The notes below the pieces were generated by a model that did no database searches, was not told the DNA's origin, and saw only the letters and a program-made list of their open reading frames with translations. A program made the position numbers and the translations under genes. From Ichthyophis bannanicus (Eukaryota > Chordata > Amphibia > Gymnophiona > Ichthyophiidae): a stretch of DNA of 64,000 nucleotides. Location of the stretch: the NCBI GenBank assembly GCA_033557465.1, contig CM066037.1, positions 200,445,156 through 200,509,155 of the forward strand, written 5' to 3'. This document shows, piece by piece, positions 20,707 through 33,000 of the stretch (position 1 is its first letter; each line of letters begins with the position of its first letter).

Positions 20707-21895
20707 AATACAGAGGCAGATCATTCCCTGCAGATACCATGACTGTTCATCAGACAGACCTTGTCTGTTGCAGTGCACAGCACCCACCTAAACAGGGCTT
20801 GGCCTTGATATGCTGTGGGCAGATGCCACTGCCCCACTTCAGCATCAGCCCCCCTCCGCCACCGTGCTGACATGCCCTTGAGCAGGTGGTGCTGGTGGTG
20901 CGCAGTCCAGGCCATCCAGTGTTCCGGTAGGCGGCTGCCTATGGTGCGTGATGTGGGGTAGGGGTGCCTACCTAGACATCCACGCTTCCCGCCATCACCG
21001 CTTGCCAATGTTATGTGCCCTTTGGGGTACTTGCTGGGTACTGTCCCCTGGGGCACCGTGGGACACACACTCGTGGACATGTTTGCCCTTGGTCAGTTGC
21101 TGTCTTGCTGGTTTTCCATTTTGACATTCCTATGTGTCACCTAGGCATCTGCGTAGTCCACCTTGTGCCCCAGCGGGCCCACTGCATGTGCCGCCTGCAG
21201 CCCCCCTGTACCGCATTCACACCATCACCATAGTGCCCTTTCCTACGTGGCCACTCTGCTGTTGCTGCACATGTGAACACCACATACGCAAACTGCCCAA
21301 TATACACCACAGCTAACCCTCATCACCACTATCAATGTTGGAACATTCACTTTGTGGGGGGAATCAGGATTGCCCCTTCCAAAAATGACATCTTCCGTTT
21401 TATTCGTTATGGGTAGTGTTGATTACCATTTATCATTGTTTTTCTATTGGCCAGCTCGGTGTTTTGTATTTATATTTTGGTTCTGGTCATTATCTCTTTG
21501 GTTTTTGCATGCTTTGTTACAGCACATGTATCACTACTATCACTTTTCTTGGTCTCCCTGCCTTTGCTGTACATTGCTGACGGAAATTGTTTCTCTCTCC
21601 TGCAAATGTGCCTCTAGCGCAAGGTTTTCACTGGCGCTACTTTTCAGACCTTCATTTCATGGCGTTAGTGTGTATGGAGCCTCTCCCCGCCCACTCTCTG
21701 CCCATTGACCCCTTATCTCCACCCTTGCGGAGCCTTACTCCACCCTCTGGACAGCCTTACTCCACCCTCTGCGCACCTTAATGCTGCCGGGGACATTATC
21801 GCGCAATACATGACGTTATTGCACGGTCATGCACCATTATCATGTGATAACGTCGCAGCTGCAACATTAGCGCCGTTTAGTAAATATACCCCTTA

Positions 21896-22844
21896 GATTC
21901 TAAGCCCTCTAGGACTGAGAAATACCCACTGTACCTGAATTTATTTGTCTTAAACTATCACTGAAAAGGCTTGAGTTGAATCTAAATAAATACATTTAGT
22001 AAGTCCCTCATGAGAAACTCTTCAGGAAATTAAAATATCATGGGGTATGAAAAAGGGAGAAAAAAAAGAAATTAATCAAATTTGCAAATGACACCACATA
22101 TGAATGCTGATCTGCATTACACAGCAGAACTTCCATTTGTGTTCAGTACTTCAGGAAATGACAAAACAATGAAGAAGGAAAGAGAGATCAGAAATTGCAT
22201 AACTACAACACAGAACCCATCTCATGCTCAAACTGTGAGCTGTGATCAAAATCCAGTCAGTAATACTTTAAGCCTCTTTCCTTAACAGACCCACCACTTG
22301 CTGCTTATCCAGCTGGAGAAGGAACTATGCTCTCCAGCCTACCATGGAGTAGCAGACATTGGAGTTGAGAAAAGCATAACTGCACCCTACCTATGTACTA
22401 TCCCACAAGCTGCTATACAGGAGGCTGCAAGTCTCATTTATTTGTGATATATTTTTCTTTAAATACGTTTTAGTCGATATATCTTTTGTGTGATGTAATT
22501 TCTTGTAGGAATTTTTGTGTTAGACTGTGGCAGAACTTATTGAAGATAGAGGTGGTTTGTGTGTGTGGAAGGGAGAAGATACGGATGTACAGCTCTGTGT
22601 ATGCTTGAGAACTGATCATATGTACTAGTGATAAGAATAGTCTGTGGGTGAATATTGCTCTTGGTGCAGCATTGCAGGATGCCCATACTGTTATCCATGA
22701 AGTCCAGTAGATCTGTAATCTCATGGATTTGTATTGTATTTTGGAGTATATGGTATATACATACATGCATAAAGTGTGTAGCGTGTAAATATAAATGTGT
22801 GTATGTATGATAAAGAGAAGAGATTAGAAAGTTGTGATTGGAAA
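21896..22844. other. Unassigned intronic sequence
   Basis: AT-rich, with no credible coding region or recognised repeat; the short ORFs lack family features. Confidence 0.5.
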
Positions 22845-23103
22845 AGGACAGAACAGTTAACAAAAGGAGGTTATAATGCCTCTGTAAAGGTCGTTGGCAT
22901 TACCTTCTCTAGAGTGTTCAGTTCTGGAGACCATTACTCCAAAAGAATATGGACAGAAATGGGGCTTGTGAAAAGCATTCCACTTAGATGTGCATGGATC
23001 TGTGTACCTTTTGGGAACCTGACAGGTACTTATGACCTTGAATGGCTACTGCTGGAAACATGGACCCTTGGTCTGACCCAGTATGGCATTTCTTATGTTA
23101 ATA
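22845..23103 (+). mobile_element. CR1 3'-end fragment with internal deletion
   Basis: Starts with ATAATGCCTCTGT, homologous to 36361 of the larger CR1, and ends with the CR1 terminus (GGTCTGACCCAGTATGGCAT). The middle of the RT C-terminus is missing. Confidence 0.75.
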
Positions 23104-23657
23104 AAGGAGTTACCTGGCTAAATCCTCGTAGGTGAAAATTGCTTTCCCCTCAGCAATTTTCACAGGAAAAGCTGTGTGTCTTGATGCAGGGTTATGTCAG
23201 GGGAGGAAGAGTATGGGTAGGGATTTTATTTTCAAATCCCATTAGTACATGTCCCTGTGTATGCAAAGTTTGAAGGTACTTTTGTACCTACTTGTTTTGA
23301 TTTTCAAACGGAAACTCCACAGGTAGTTCCCCTTTTGAAAATTGGATTAGTTTGCAGGTCTGTAGGTACAAAGTAATCGGGAACTTGGAAACTATTTGGC
23401 TTAAAGAAAATGATTAAATGGGGTAATAGTTTTCTCTTTAAAAATAAGAGTTATCCATGTCTCTTTGGCCATAGACTACTGTATACTTGTGTTTTTGTAC
23501 TGGATTGTCTTTCTGTAGTGCCATTGTTGCTAGAATGCTATTATTTTCCTTTTTCACTGTCATAAATGATTCATTTTCTTGAAACTTGCAATCTATATAT
23601 GTCTGTGAAACTGCTGCCACTCTAATTTTATACTGGCTCATTTGTGTTTTCTCCTAG

Positions 23658-24163
23658 GTGAAAGACAAAAGTATAGTTGTGAGCGAGCAGGATATGATGT
23701 GGACGATTCTGATGGTGCAGACGATGATGACAATGAGGACGAGGACGAAGACAGTCAAGCCGAATCAGGTCTATCTGCTACCCCCTCAGTCACAGCCAGC
23801 CCCCAACATCATCCAGATCGATCCAGCCACCATGATACATCCAATGCCAGTGAAGAAACCAGAATGCCAGACTGCTTTCCTCGGGGTCAGGCAGGTCTTG
23901 TAAATATTCTGCCTAAAGCACTAATCACAAAGATGACTGCACTTACCACAGCATCAGACTTCAGGACAGCAAGGTCACCTGTAGCTGGAAGGCATCAGGA
24001 GACAAATGGCAACAGCATGCTACAGCATGTAACAAATGTAGACTGTACACAGTCATCACCAGCTTCCACCAAATCCCCCAGTTATCAGATGTCTGTAGAT
24101 AATCCAGATACAGAAGAAGCTTTGGAAGACTCCACAATATCAGAAACTACAGTTTTAACAAAG
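23658..24163 (+). CDS. HIVEP1: Host exon, HIVEP1-like (schnurri family transcription factor)
   Basis: The only host coding exon recognised. It encodes about 168 residues: GYDVDDSDGADDDDN, then a Glu/Asp run, then SQAES and LSATPSVTASPQH, then MPDCF, LPKALITKMTALTTAS and YQMSVDNP. From memory, this order matches the acidic/serine segment just after the C-terminal zinc-finger pair of HIVEP1. HIVEP2 and HIVEP3 differ there, but no alignment was run. HIVEP1 binds kappaB-like enhancers in the nucleus. The acceptor is TTTTCTCCTAG with phase 1, because the first full codon starts two bases in. Homology ends at a lysine codon (24161-24163) followed by GCAAGA, a GC-type donor; the frame then runs into intron until a stop after 24223. 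No inactivating change is visible. Confidence 0.85.
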
Positions 24164-24899
24164 GCAAGAAAACTTAATTTTTGGGGTTTGTTTGTTTTTT
24201 TCTTGAAAACACGGGAGCCTTGATCTCAGAAAAATTTGACTTAGAGAGTCCCTTTGAGAATATAAAATATCATTTATTGGGATACTGTCAGTATATACTC
24301 TCTGTGTGTGTATTTATGTGAATATGAGGTAGAAAAATTATTTGACAATTTGAGTATCAGCCAGAAATTTTAGGAGCCAGGAAAACATGCTTTATATGTA
24401 TTTTTTGCTTTCTTTTCTTTTTTTTTTCTTTATTTATATTTTTTGTCTGTTATTCTAATATCACTTTTCTATATTTTGGTATATTATCTTGCTTTTGCAT
24501 ACAACCTCCTACAATGTTTAACACTCAAACACATCCAGTCACAGTCATTATTTTACACAGGACCTCTACCTATGATTTCTCCTTCTCATGCATTGTAGAT
24601 ACACATGTACCTAACCAGTCTCTTGCTCTTAAATACCACCCACTTTTCTAGTAAGGTATTCTAGACACTCATAATGAAATTTGAAACCTAGGTAGCCCAT
24701 AATTATAGTTTTTAATGAATTTTGTAATGTTGAAATTTGGGGTCTTAATAAATGTCAGCCTCAAATAACTTGTATTTGTCACAAGGTTTTCTGTAAAATA
24801 TAAGAAATAACATTTTTGTGGCAAGTACAATGTATGAAAAGCATTTATATAAATAAATATGTAAAAATTTAAGTCATCACATAAAAAGTATAAATAGTA
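24164..24899 (+). other. Start of the downstream intron
   Basis: AT-rich with a T-run near 24418-24430 and no credible coding sequence. No GT donor in a good context was found before the GC candidate. Confidence 0.55.
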
Positions 24900-25285
24900 T
24901 TCTCCAGGAACAAGCAGGAAGTCAGTCCTCACATATGGAGCCCGCACAGAGCATTTCCCCAGCCTTCAAAGAAAGCCTTTGGGACATGCTACCATGCATG
25001 CGTGGTCCCCTTCCCACCCAAGGGTGCCATCTTGCTCAGTCTCCTTTTATCCGTGGAGCCCAACGGATGTCAGTCCTGTTTCTCTGGAAAAATTCCTTGC
25101 TAAATATCCTTAAAGCTAGCTTTTCCCGGTTTGCGTACAGGTTCCTTTTCCTGCCTTGAGCCGGCACCGAACCCGGCACTATTCTTGGCTCCTTTCCCCA
25201 TTTTTTGATCAAGGCTTGCCTTGACTGGCATTCGTGCCTTTATTTTGCCCTGGGGGTCATCGACCCTGGCTGAGTGTTTCCCACC

Positions 25286-27112
25286 ATGTCCCCTGGTGGG
25301 TTCAAAAAATGTGACCGCTGCAGTCAAACTATGTCAGTGACCGACACCCATGACTGCTGCCTACGCTGCCTGGGACCGGACCATGACAGCACCTCCTGTG
25401 ACCTGTGCCAGGCCATGATGCCTAAGACAGACAAGAAGAGGTTCGAATTGCAGGAAAACTCTTCCCCAGGTCCGGCTCGGTCCTGGCCTCCCCAATGCCA
25501 AGCTCCAAGCCCAGCACTTCCCACGAGGCCTGAGCATCCTCGGAGTCTGGCGGTGGTGGCTTCTTCGAGAAAAAGAAGAACATTTTCAAAGTCCACTGAG
25601 GTTACACTGGAGAAACCCAGTAAAACCACCAGGAGGGATTCGGGTGGCTCCAAAAAGCGACCTAACAAGGTCCTCAAGCAGGATTCCTCGGCTGACTTGG
25701 AAATCAGAATGGCGGCCCTGGAGCAGAATATCACTACTATCCTGGCCTTGCAGCAGGCAATGATGACTGGTTTGTCCACATCAACTGCCCCGATGACCAG
25801 GCCCCCAACTTCAGGGGAGTCCCTGGCCATCGAGCTGAGCTCCAAGCGCCAGCGGCCTCAGGTATGCCCTCAGCGCTGGTCGAGGTCCAAGTCCCGTTCC
25901 TCAGGCATCTGGTCCTCCCCGGCTAGTTTCCGCAACTCAGACTCCAGGTCCTTCGGAGGCCACTGACTCTTTGGCACCAGCCTCAAGGCAATGACTCGCA
26001 GGGCCTCAGATTTGTCGTCACCATTCGACTCTGAGTGGGAGACTGATGGCAAGGCATCCCTGGAGACTAAACGGCACCAAGATATTCTCTCGGACCAGTC
26101 TCTCCCCGGTGCCATTCTCCTCTGGATGGTGTGGTCTTCCACGATTTTCTCAAGGATATGACCAGAGCTCTCTCATTGCAAACCAAGGTGGAGGAAGACC
26201 CGTGCACCAAAGAGCTAGAGATTCTCCAGTACAAGTCTCCACCCAAGGAAACTCTCATGGTGCCCATGCAGCCTATCCCGAGCAGCTACTGCTCAGAATG
26301 TGGGAGACACCAGTGTCGGTGCTGGTGGTGAGCCAGTACCTCAACACCATGTACTGAGTCCAGAAAGGCCTGGGTTCTACAAACCCCAGCTCCCACATAA
26401 CTCCATGGTCGTCGAATCGACCATGCAGAAACGTAAGAGCCAGAAGGGCCACTCCTCTGTTCCCCCTGAAAGGGAGGCCAGAGTTTTTGACACCCTCTGG
26501 CACAAGTGTTACCAGGGCTCGATGCTGGGTTGCCGGATCCAAACTTATGAATTGTACATAGGCATGTACCTGAAGGACCTAACCCAGGAGTTGTCTGGGT
26601 TTTCAGTGGGCATTGCCGGGGAACTCCTCTATAGGATCCAATCTCTGACCTACGGGATCAAGAACTGCTCTAAGTTCCTCTCCTGAGTGGCCTACGACGG
26701 CTTAGAGTCAGCGGCTTGAGTAGCAGTGACCAGCATCGGCGCCCTGCGCCAAGCCTGGCTACAGTCTTCCAACTTCGAGCAATGGGTCCAAGACAAGCTG
26801 CTCAACGTCCCCTGCACTGGGGAGAACTTGTTTGGCAAACCAATAGACGACAAGATAGCCGAGATTGAGGCCGATGTGGTGACCCACCAGAGGCTCTCTA
26901 AAAAGACTTCATCCTTTCCCTGTAAGAAACCGTCAGGGAAAAGACCCCTGTTCCTGAGGAAAAAGGGTTCTTTTCAACAGAGTCACCACTACCAGCGCTT
27001 CTCAAGCCAGCAACAAGGTTCTCACCCTAAAAGACAAGGCCATGGAGCTCAGAAGCCAAAGACTCAGAAGCCCCAGGTTCCAGCTGCTGCACAGCCCTGG
27101 GGGAGCTTTTGA
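25286..27112 (+). pseudogene. gag: DIRS copy 2 gag
   Basis: Begins with an ATG at 25286 (MSPGGFKKCDRC), so the original start is kept here. The zinc knuckle CLRCLGPDHDSTSCDLC (CX2CX4HX4C) is intact. After about 25966 the reading continues in other frames (26131-26331, 26300-26686, 26726-27112), and an in-frame TGA interrupts it near 26685. The end encodes NVPCTGENLFGK and a basic tail. It is homologous to copy 1 gag throughout. Confidence 0.85.
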
Positions 27113-27114
27113 CT

Positions 27115-28935
27115 CCCAGGGCAGGGCCTCCCCTCCACTGGGCGACTTTCACCAGCCCACAGGGAGGCGCCTGGCACCTTTTGCCCACAGATGGGCCAAT
27201 GTCACCTCGGACCAGTGGGTACTGCAAGTGGTAAGGGAGGGATGCATCCTCCACCTACAACAGATACCACCCAAGAGAGCTGGTGCGACCTCTACTTCAC
27301 CAGACCCTTCTTCTCTCAGAGCTCACAGATCTGATCAGGGGCAATGCAGTAGAGCCTGTACCCAAGCGCCTATGGGGAAAAGGCTTCTACTCCAAATACT
27401 TCCTTGTCCCAAAGAGAACTGAGGGCCTCAGGCCCATACTAGACCTGCGAAACTTAAATAAGTTTCTGGTGAGGGGGAAGTTCAAGATGCTCTCCCTTGG
27501 AACACTGCTGCCTTAACTCCACCAGGGAGACTGGCTGTGCTCCTTGGATCTAAAGGATGCGTACACACACATCCTAATCCACCCCTCCCATAGGTAGTAT
27601 CTAAGGTTTGTGGTAGAAAAAGGGCACTACCAATACAGGGTGCTACCCTTCAGCCTAGCCTCCTTGCCAAGGGTCTTTACCAAATGCCTGGCAGTGGTAG
27701 CCGCACACCTGCGCCTACAAGGAGCTTTCATCTTCCCCTACCTAGATGACTGGCTAATCAGGGGCAGCATGGCTTCAGAGGCCAGTCAGGCCGCAGAGCA
27801 TGTGATCCTCCTTCTGCAGCATCTGGGGTTCATCATCAACTACCCCAAATCCCATCTATCTCCAGCTCAAAGCTTGGAGTTCATAGATGCTCAGTTGGAC
27901 ACCAAGGCCGTCTCCTCCAGGGAAAGGGCAGAATGCCTCAGACAACCGACAGGAGAGGTACAATGTGGCCAGTCAGTGCCAGCTCATCTCCTCCTCCGCC
28001 TGCTGGGCCAAATGGCTTCTACAGTCCACTTAACACCTGCAGCCCACTTGCACATGCGGACAGCCCAGTGGTGCCTCTGCTCACAGTAGACTCAAGCCAC
28101 GAGCAAGCTATGGGATAGAGTCAGGGTTACCCGCCAAATGGTGGCAAAACCTGTGCCACCTCCAGGTGGGAATGCCCTTCCAGGCACCTGTGCCTCAGAG
28201 GATCCTGACCACGGATGCCTCCCTCCTAGTTTGGGGGGAGGCGCAGTGTGGGGGCTGCCGCACACAGAGCAGCTGGTCACAGGTGTAATCACTCTTACAG
28301 ATCAATCTCCTGGAGCTCAGGGCAAGCTTCCTGGCCTTTTGAGTGTTCCTCCACCACCTGTGACACCGGCCCATACTGATCCAGAAGGACAATCAGGTCA
28401 CCATGTTTTATATCAACAAGCAGGGGGACACAAATTCATACTCCCTCTGAAGAAGGCGGTGGCCCTCCTCTCCTTTGCAGCCCGAAACAGCATGCTCCTG
28501 TGAGTGGTGTACCTCCCAGGCGAGGACAACTGCCTAGCGGTCAGGCTGAGCAGAGTCCTTCAGTCACCTGAGTGACGCTTGAACCCCAGGGTGGCAAAAC
28601 GGCTCTTCTACCTCTGGGGCAGGCCCGTGATGGGCCTATTTTCCTCTCTGGACAACACACAGCTGCCTCACATCAGCCAAACCCAGAGAGAGTGGCAGCA
28701 GATGCCTTCCTGATCTTGTGGTCAGAGGGCCTACTCTATGCTTTCCCACTGAACCCCCCCCCCCCTGGTCACTAGGACCCTCTTCAAGGTCCAGAGCAAA
28801 AGGACATCAGTTATACTGATTGCTCCCAGGTGGTCCAGGCAACCTTAGTTTCCTCTGTTGCTCTCCCTGTCAGTGGCACTCCCAAACCCTCTAGGCTGAG
28901 CCCCAGACCTCCTGTCCCAGGAGGAGGGCTCCCTC
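27115..28935 (+). pseudogene. DIRS copy 2 RT-RNase H-MT-like
   Basis: Pieces at 27283-27516 (YFLVPKRTEGLRPILDLR) and 27610-28089 (LPFSLASLPRVF and YLDDWL) are RT. The region 28200-28560 is RNase H (TTDAS-like, then YLPGEDN) and runs in frame into the methyltransferase-like domain (LWGRPVMGLFSSLD) near 28600-28650. Stops interrupt it at about 27515, 27595, 28088 and 28572. The unbroken RNase H-to-MT frame is the evidence that copy 1 carries a frameshift. Confidence 0.85.
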
Positions 28936-28939
28936 CTGC

Positions 28940-29993
28940 ACCCCATTCTGTGGTTGCTAACGCTAACAGCGTGGCTGTTCAAAGGATAGCATTGGCCCCT
29001 TTCAGTCTTCCAAGAGAAGTCGAGGCAATCCTATTGGCCTCCTGAAAACCCTTCACAAGACAGGCAGGTTCTCTACCTGGTGTGCAGAAAGGAGGGAGAA
29101 TCTCTTCTTCTGCCATGTGCAATTAGTACTCCATACACCAGTCACACACCAGGCTGAAGTCTAACTCTGTAAGGATGCATCAGAGTGCAATAGCCGCTCA
29201 CCACCACCCTGTTGAGAGAAAAACCCTCTCGGGCCAGCTCCTGGTCTCCAGGTTCCTCCAGGGCCTCCTGTTATTCAAGCCTCCTCTCTGCCTCCCAGCA
29301 GTGAAGTGGGACCTCAACGTGGTGCTCTCACAGCTCACCAGACCGCCATTCGAGCCCCTAGCCACTTGCCACCTGTGGTACCTTTCTTGGAAAGTGGCCT
29401 TCCTGTTGGCCCTCACATCTGCTTGAAGAGTGACTGAACTCCAGGTCTTGGTGGTGGATCCACCATATACAAGGTTCTACAAGAACAAGGTAATGCTCCG
29501 CACGCATCCCAAATTCCTCCCAAAGGTGGTATTTCCTTTCCACCTCAACCAAGAGGTGGTCCTCCCCACCTTTTTCCCGCAGCCTCACGCCGGCCTGGAG
29601 GAACTAGTACTCCATACACTGGATTGCAAATGGGCCCTGTCCTTCTACTTACAGTGAACTCAGGCCCATCGCAAAGCTCCTCAGCTTTTCGTGTCTTTTG
29701 ACCCCAGCAGACTGGGGCTCCCTGTAAGCGAACTCTGTCAACTTGGGTGGCAGCTGCATCGCCCTCGCCTATGAGCGACTGGCCTCTCCCTTGAGCACTG
29801 GATCACAGCGCATCACGTGAGGGCGATGGCCACTTTGGTGGCCAATCTGTGCTCAGTACCAGTGACGGAGATCTGCAAGACCGCCACATGGTCTTCAATT
29901 CATACATTCACAGTTCACTACTGCCTGGAGATTGAGACCCGCAAGGACAGTGCATTTGGCCAGGCTGTACTCCATAATATTTTCGGGGTATAG
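28940..29993 (+). pseudogene. DIRS copy 2 tyrosine recombinase
   Basis: Homologous to the copy 1 recombinase. The catalytic-domain start (KWDLNVVLSQLTRPPFEPLA) is at about 29305-29365. The first catalytic arginine position follows a TGA that replaces the neighbouring arginine codon (29424-29426). The HxxR region (AHHVRAMA) is near 29810, and the frame closes with FGQAVLHNIFGV at 29993. Frameshifts occur near 29660-29760. Confidence 0.85.
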
Positions 29994-30170
29994 ACAACTC
30001 CTGCCCTCTGACCCTTCTGTGTTCAGGCTACTGGAATGATGGCGCCGCTAAACATTAGGGTCCTGTAGAGTCTCTCAGTGAGGACTTATTTTCTGCAACT
30101 CACGGCTACCTGACTTGGTCATCGTTGGTGCTGTCTTGGTTTGGTCCTCGGCAGCATGGAGCTAGGGAGT

Positions 30171-30268
30171 CCCATATGTGAGGAATGACTTCCTGCTTGT
30201 TCCTGCAGAAAGTGTAGTTATTCACCTGTAACAGGTGTTCTCCAGGAACAGCAGGAATCAGTCCTTAC
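30171..30268 (+). repeat. DIRS copy 2 internal complementary region
   Basis: Complementary to the outer left edge (24900 onward) and the outer right edge (about 30450-30515) of copy 2, with a few mismatches, in the same order as in copy 1. Confidence 0.85.
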
Positions 30269-30644
30269 AACCCTCCCTCCTCCCCTGGGAGTTGCCTCCC
30301 TACCTTGTTTTAGTTTTTACTACCGTCCTAGCTATGTCATCTGACTAAACAAGATGGCGCCCTTGGGCAGGAAGGAGACCATGCATGCATGCTAGCATGT
30401 CCCAAAGGCTTTCTTTGAAAGCTGGGGAAATGTTCTGCGTGGGCTCCGTCACCCATATGTGAGGACTGATTCCTGCTGTTCCCGGAGAACACCTGTTACA
30501 GGTGAGTAACTATGCTTTCTGTGTATGCACATGTACAATACAGTACATAATGGATTTCAAGAAAGTTAATTTGAATATCCCTACTGTTTGGGGTGGCATA
30601 TTGTTTCATTTCTTCACTGGAACAGTGGTGATGGCTTTTTTTTA

Positions 30645-30700
30645 CTTCTTTGTCAACAAGCAGGATGATTCAGCCTCACAAGTGAGTGGCGACATCTGAT
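30645..30700 (+). repeat. Possible terminus of another DIRS subfamily
   Basis: TCAACAAGCAGGATGA followed by TCAGCCTCACAAGTGAG resembles the layout of the DIRS left end (GGAACAAGCAGGAATAAGTCCTCACATATG). No coding region follows. It could be a solo end or chance. Confidence 0.3.
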
Positions 30701-31649
30701 GATACTAACACAGAAATCATTCTCATAGCTAAGAGCATGTCTTACACACCCTCTGCCTCTCATAGTACATTCAGTCTGTTTTTCTATGTTTGTGCTTTGC
30801 CCTAACCTGGTTTAGGCTTTCCACCAGGGTCACTTTAACCTATGGGCAAAAGGGGCAGTTGCATAACAGGAGGCCTATACGTTCAAGCAGCCCGGAAGTT
30901 GCTATGTGCCGAGCAGGTGGCGCTCAAAAAAAGAAAACAACTTGAGACCCGTCAGATCAGTCCTGAGGTAACCTCAAAACCCTAATGGAGCTGATCCCAT
31001 TCAGTGCAGTGCAACCATTGTCACTGACTCCTACAGCCAACAGCAGGTGACACGCTTAATCACACCTTATTCTCTGTTGCCACTGAACCAGTCTCACAAT
31101 GCTCTGCGGGATTTCACAACCCATCCCACGAGATGACAGCTAATTACGCACATCTCCTGCTCTCTGCTTGGCTGATAGAGTTTGTGGCTGGGGCCATGCT
31201 GAGCTGCTAGAAAGGCTATGGCAGATGGGGTCTGACAGCCTCTGAAAGGATGGAAGGGGTGAGAAGTGGTTGGAGTAGAGGGAGAGGATGATAAAGACTC
31301 TGTTAAGGGAAGGTGGATGTGAGAATAAAGTCCGAGTGGAGAGATGAAAAGAAGATCTGATTGGATGGAGGGAGTGAGAACGGGGTTAGACTAGCGAGGG
31401 GGGGGGAGATAAGAAGGGGTTAGATTGTTGCCTCCACTCTGCCCTGGAGCGTCCATGAATGACACTCCCTGATGCTAACTGCATAGCATCTGGGTGTGTA
31501 GCAGCGTCACCCACGGATATGCAGCTGCACTAACTGTTTTGGTGCCACTGAAGAATCCCATTCAGAGGCATTTACATGGTGTGCAGGTCTGCAAACCATG
31601 TAAATGTCTTTGAATATCCGCCCCCCCCCCCTCCCATGTTCCTGTGTTC
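30701..31649. other. Unassigned intronic sequence
   Basis: No credible gene. It holds a G-run at 31400-31409 and a C-run at 31621-31634. Confidence 0.5.
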
Positions 31650-32520
31650 GTCATATGTTTAATGTGACAGAGCAAAAATGCAAAGATGATTGTGTCTTGG
31701 GAGACTGACAAAGCTCAAAAAATAAGATATCATGTTTGGAAGGGTCTATTCTCTGTCCCCCTACAAAGTGAATGATCCCACATTGAAATAGTGCTTATCA
31801 GGGTTTTTTCACGTCTGTATTGGGCAGGTTTGTTATGGCGTGCACATGTGCAGTAACAGCAGAGTGGGCACGTAGGAAAGGACAACTGTACTGACGCTCT
31901 AAATGGGATATAGAGGACTGCAGGCGGCACATGCTGTGGTCCAGCTGGGGCACAGTGCATGTTAGGCAGATGCCTAGGTGGCACATAGGAATGCCGAAAC
32001 TGTAAAGCAGCAAGACATCAACTGATGAGGGTCTAACATGGGCACAAGTGTGTGTCCCGTAGTGTCACAAGGGAGGTTACCCAGCAGGTACTCCCAAGGG
32101 CACATAACATTGGCAGGCGGTGTGGGGGAGGGAAGCGCGCATGTCCATGTAGGCACCCCTACCCAAGAACCCACACCATAGGCAGCTGCCTACCGGCATA
32201 CTGGATGGCCTGGGACTGCGCACCACCGGCATAATGGCATGGCAGTATGTTGGCAGAGGGGGCAGTGGCATCTGCCCACAGCAGACCATGGCCTAGCCCC
32301 GTTTAGGTGGGTGCCGTGCACTGCAACAGACAGGGTCTGTCTGATGAACAGTCATGGTATCCCCGGGGAATGCACTGTCCCTGTGGCAACAGTGTGGTGC
32401 AGTACACACAGCCAGTGTATTCATGAGCAGAAGGTCACAGGTTCAAGTCCCAGCTGTGGCTCCTGCAGACCATGTCCCTATATTTTACCCAGTACTAAAC
32501 CATGGTAATAAAGACTGAAC

Positions 32521-32911
32521 TTTTATGTTTATGTTTATTACATTTGATATACCGCTCAGGCCAAAGCATTAGAGCGGTTTACAATACTACATAAATGATA
32601 CTGAAAATATGAAAAGAACGCCATTAACAAGATAGGACAGAGTAAGAGATAGTGATAGTCAAAGAAATAGAAGAGACAAGAGGAAAGGTTCATTATAACA
32701 CCATAGAGGCAGAATATCATACCACCACAGCTCAGTCCTTCCAAACAGACTTGACCATAATCGCTACTCATCACAAATTCAAGCCAGGCAGAAATACGCC
32801 ACAGAAATGGCTCCTTATACACCTCTGCTGCCTGGATATACTTGACAGAAGCAGATGAGGCAGAGCTCTCACTTACAGCCTACGATGCCTGCATCATTCC
32901 TCCACCGTCCC
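32521..32911 (-). mobile_element. LINE or SINE 3'-end insertion in copy B
   Basis: This segment is absent from the matching place in copy A (20560-20580). On the minus strand it ends with AGCGGTATATCAAATG and an AAACATAAACATAAA tail, similar to the tails at 13170-13250 and 58755-58830. Confidence 0.65.
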
Positions 32912-33000
32912 GCTTTATTGCAGATAACATAAACATGCCTGAAATGCCTATATTTTACCCTACAGAGCACAGACACCATAAACATGTGCAATCCCTAGAG

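Larger units (their letters stand above)
18081..21892. mobile_element. PIF/Harbinger-like non-autonomous transposon, copy A
   Basis: The element is bounded by GGGGTATGTTTACTAAACCG on the left and its degenerate inverted form on the right (about 21872-21892). A TTA duplication lies on each side (18078-18080 and 21893-21895). A 3-bp TWA duplication and GGGG-starting ends are typical of PIF/Harbinger. No transposase ORF exists in the 3.8 kb. The interior holds a 445-bp palindrome with tRNA-like arms, another tRNA-like block and a hAT-type MITE. A second copy in reverse orientation occupies about 31650-37251 and shares almost the whole interior. Confidence 0.8.
24900..30515 (+). mobile_element. 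DIRS retrotransposon, copy 2 (decayed)
   Basis: Same layout and length as copy 1: left repeat 24900-25050, gag, RT-RNase H-MT, recombinase, internal complementary region and right repeat 30345-30515. The terminal sequence TCTCCAGGAACAAGCAGGAA and the right-end CAGGTGAGT are conserved. Many stops and frameshifts, several at former CGA or TGG codons, show that it is an older copy or subfamily. It sits about 740 bp after the host exon in the same orientation. Confidence 0.92.

Noticed and set aside
18831..21787. Many 60-119-codon ORFs inside Harbinger copy A, considered as a transposase
   Set aside because: None is conserved as an ORF in copy B, and no DDE or Myb-like motif can be seen.
23642..23657. 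ATG or alternative starts just before the host exon as a translation start
   Set aside because: They lie before the CTCCTAG acceptor, in the intron; the exon is internal and enters in phase 1.
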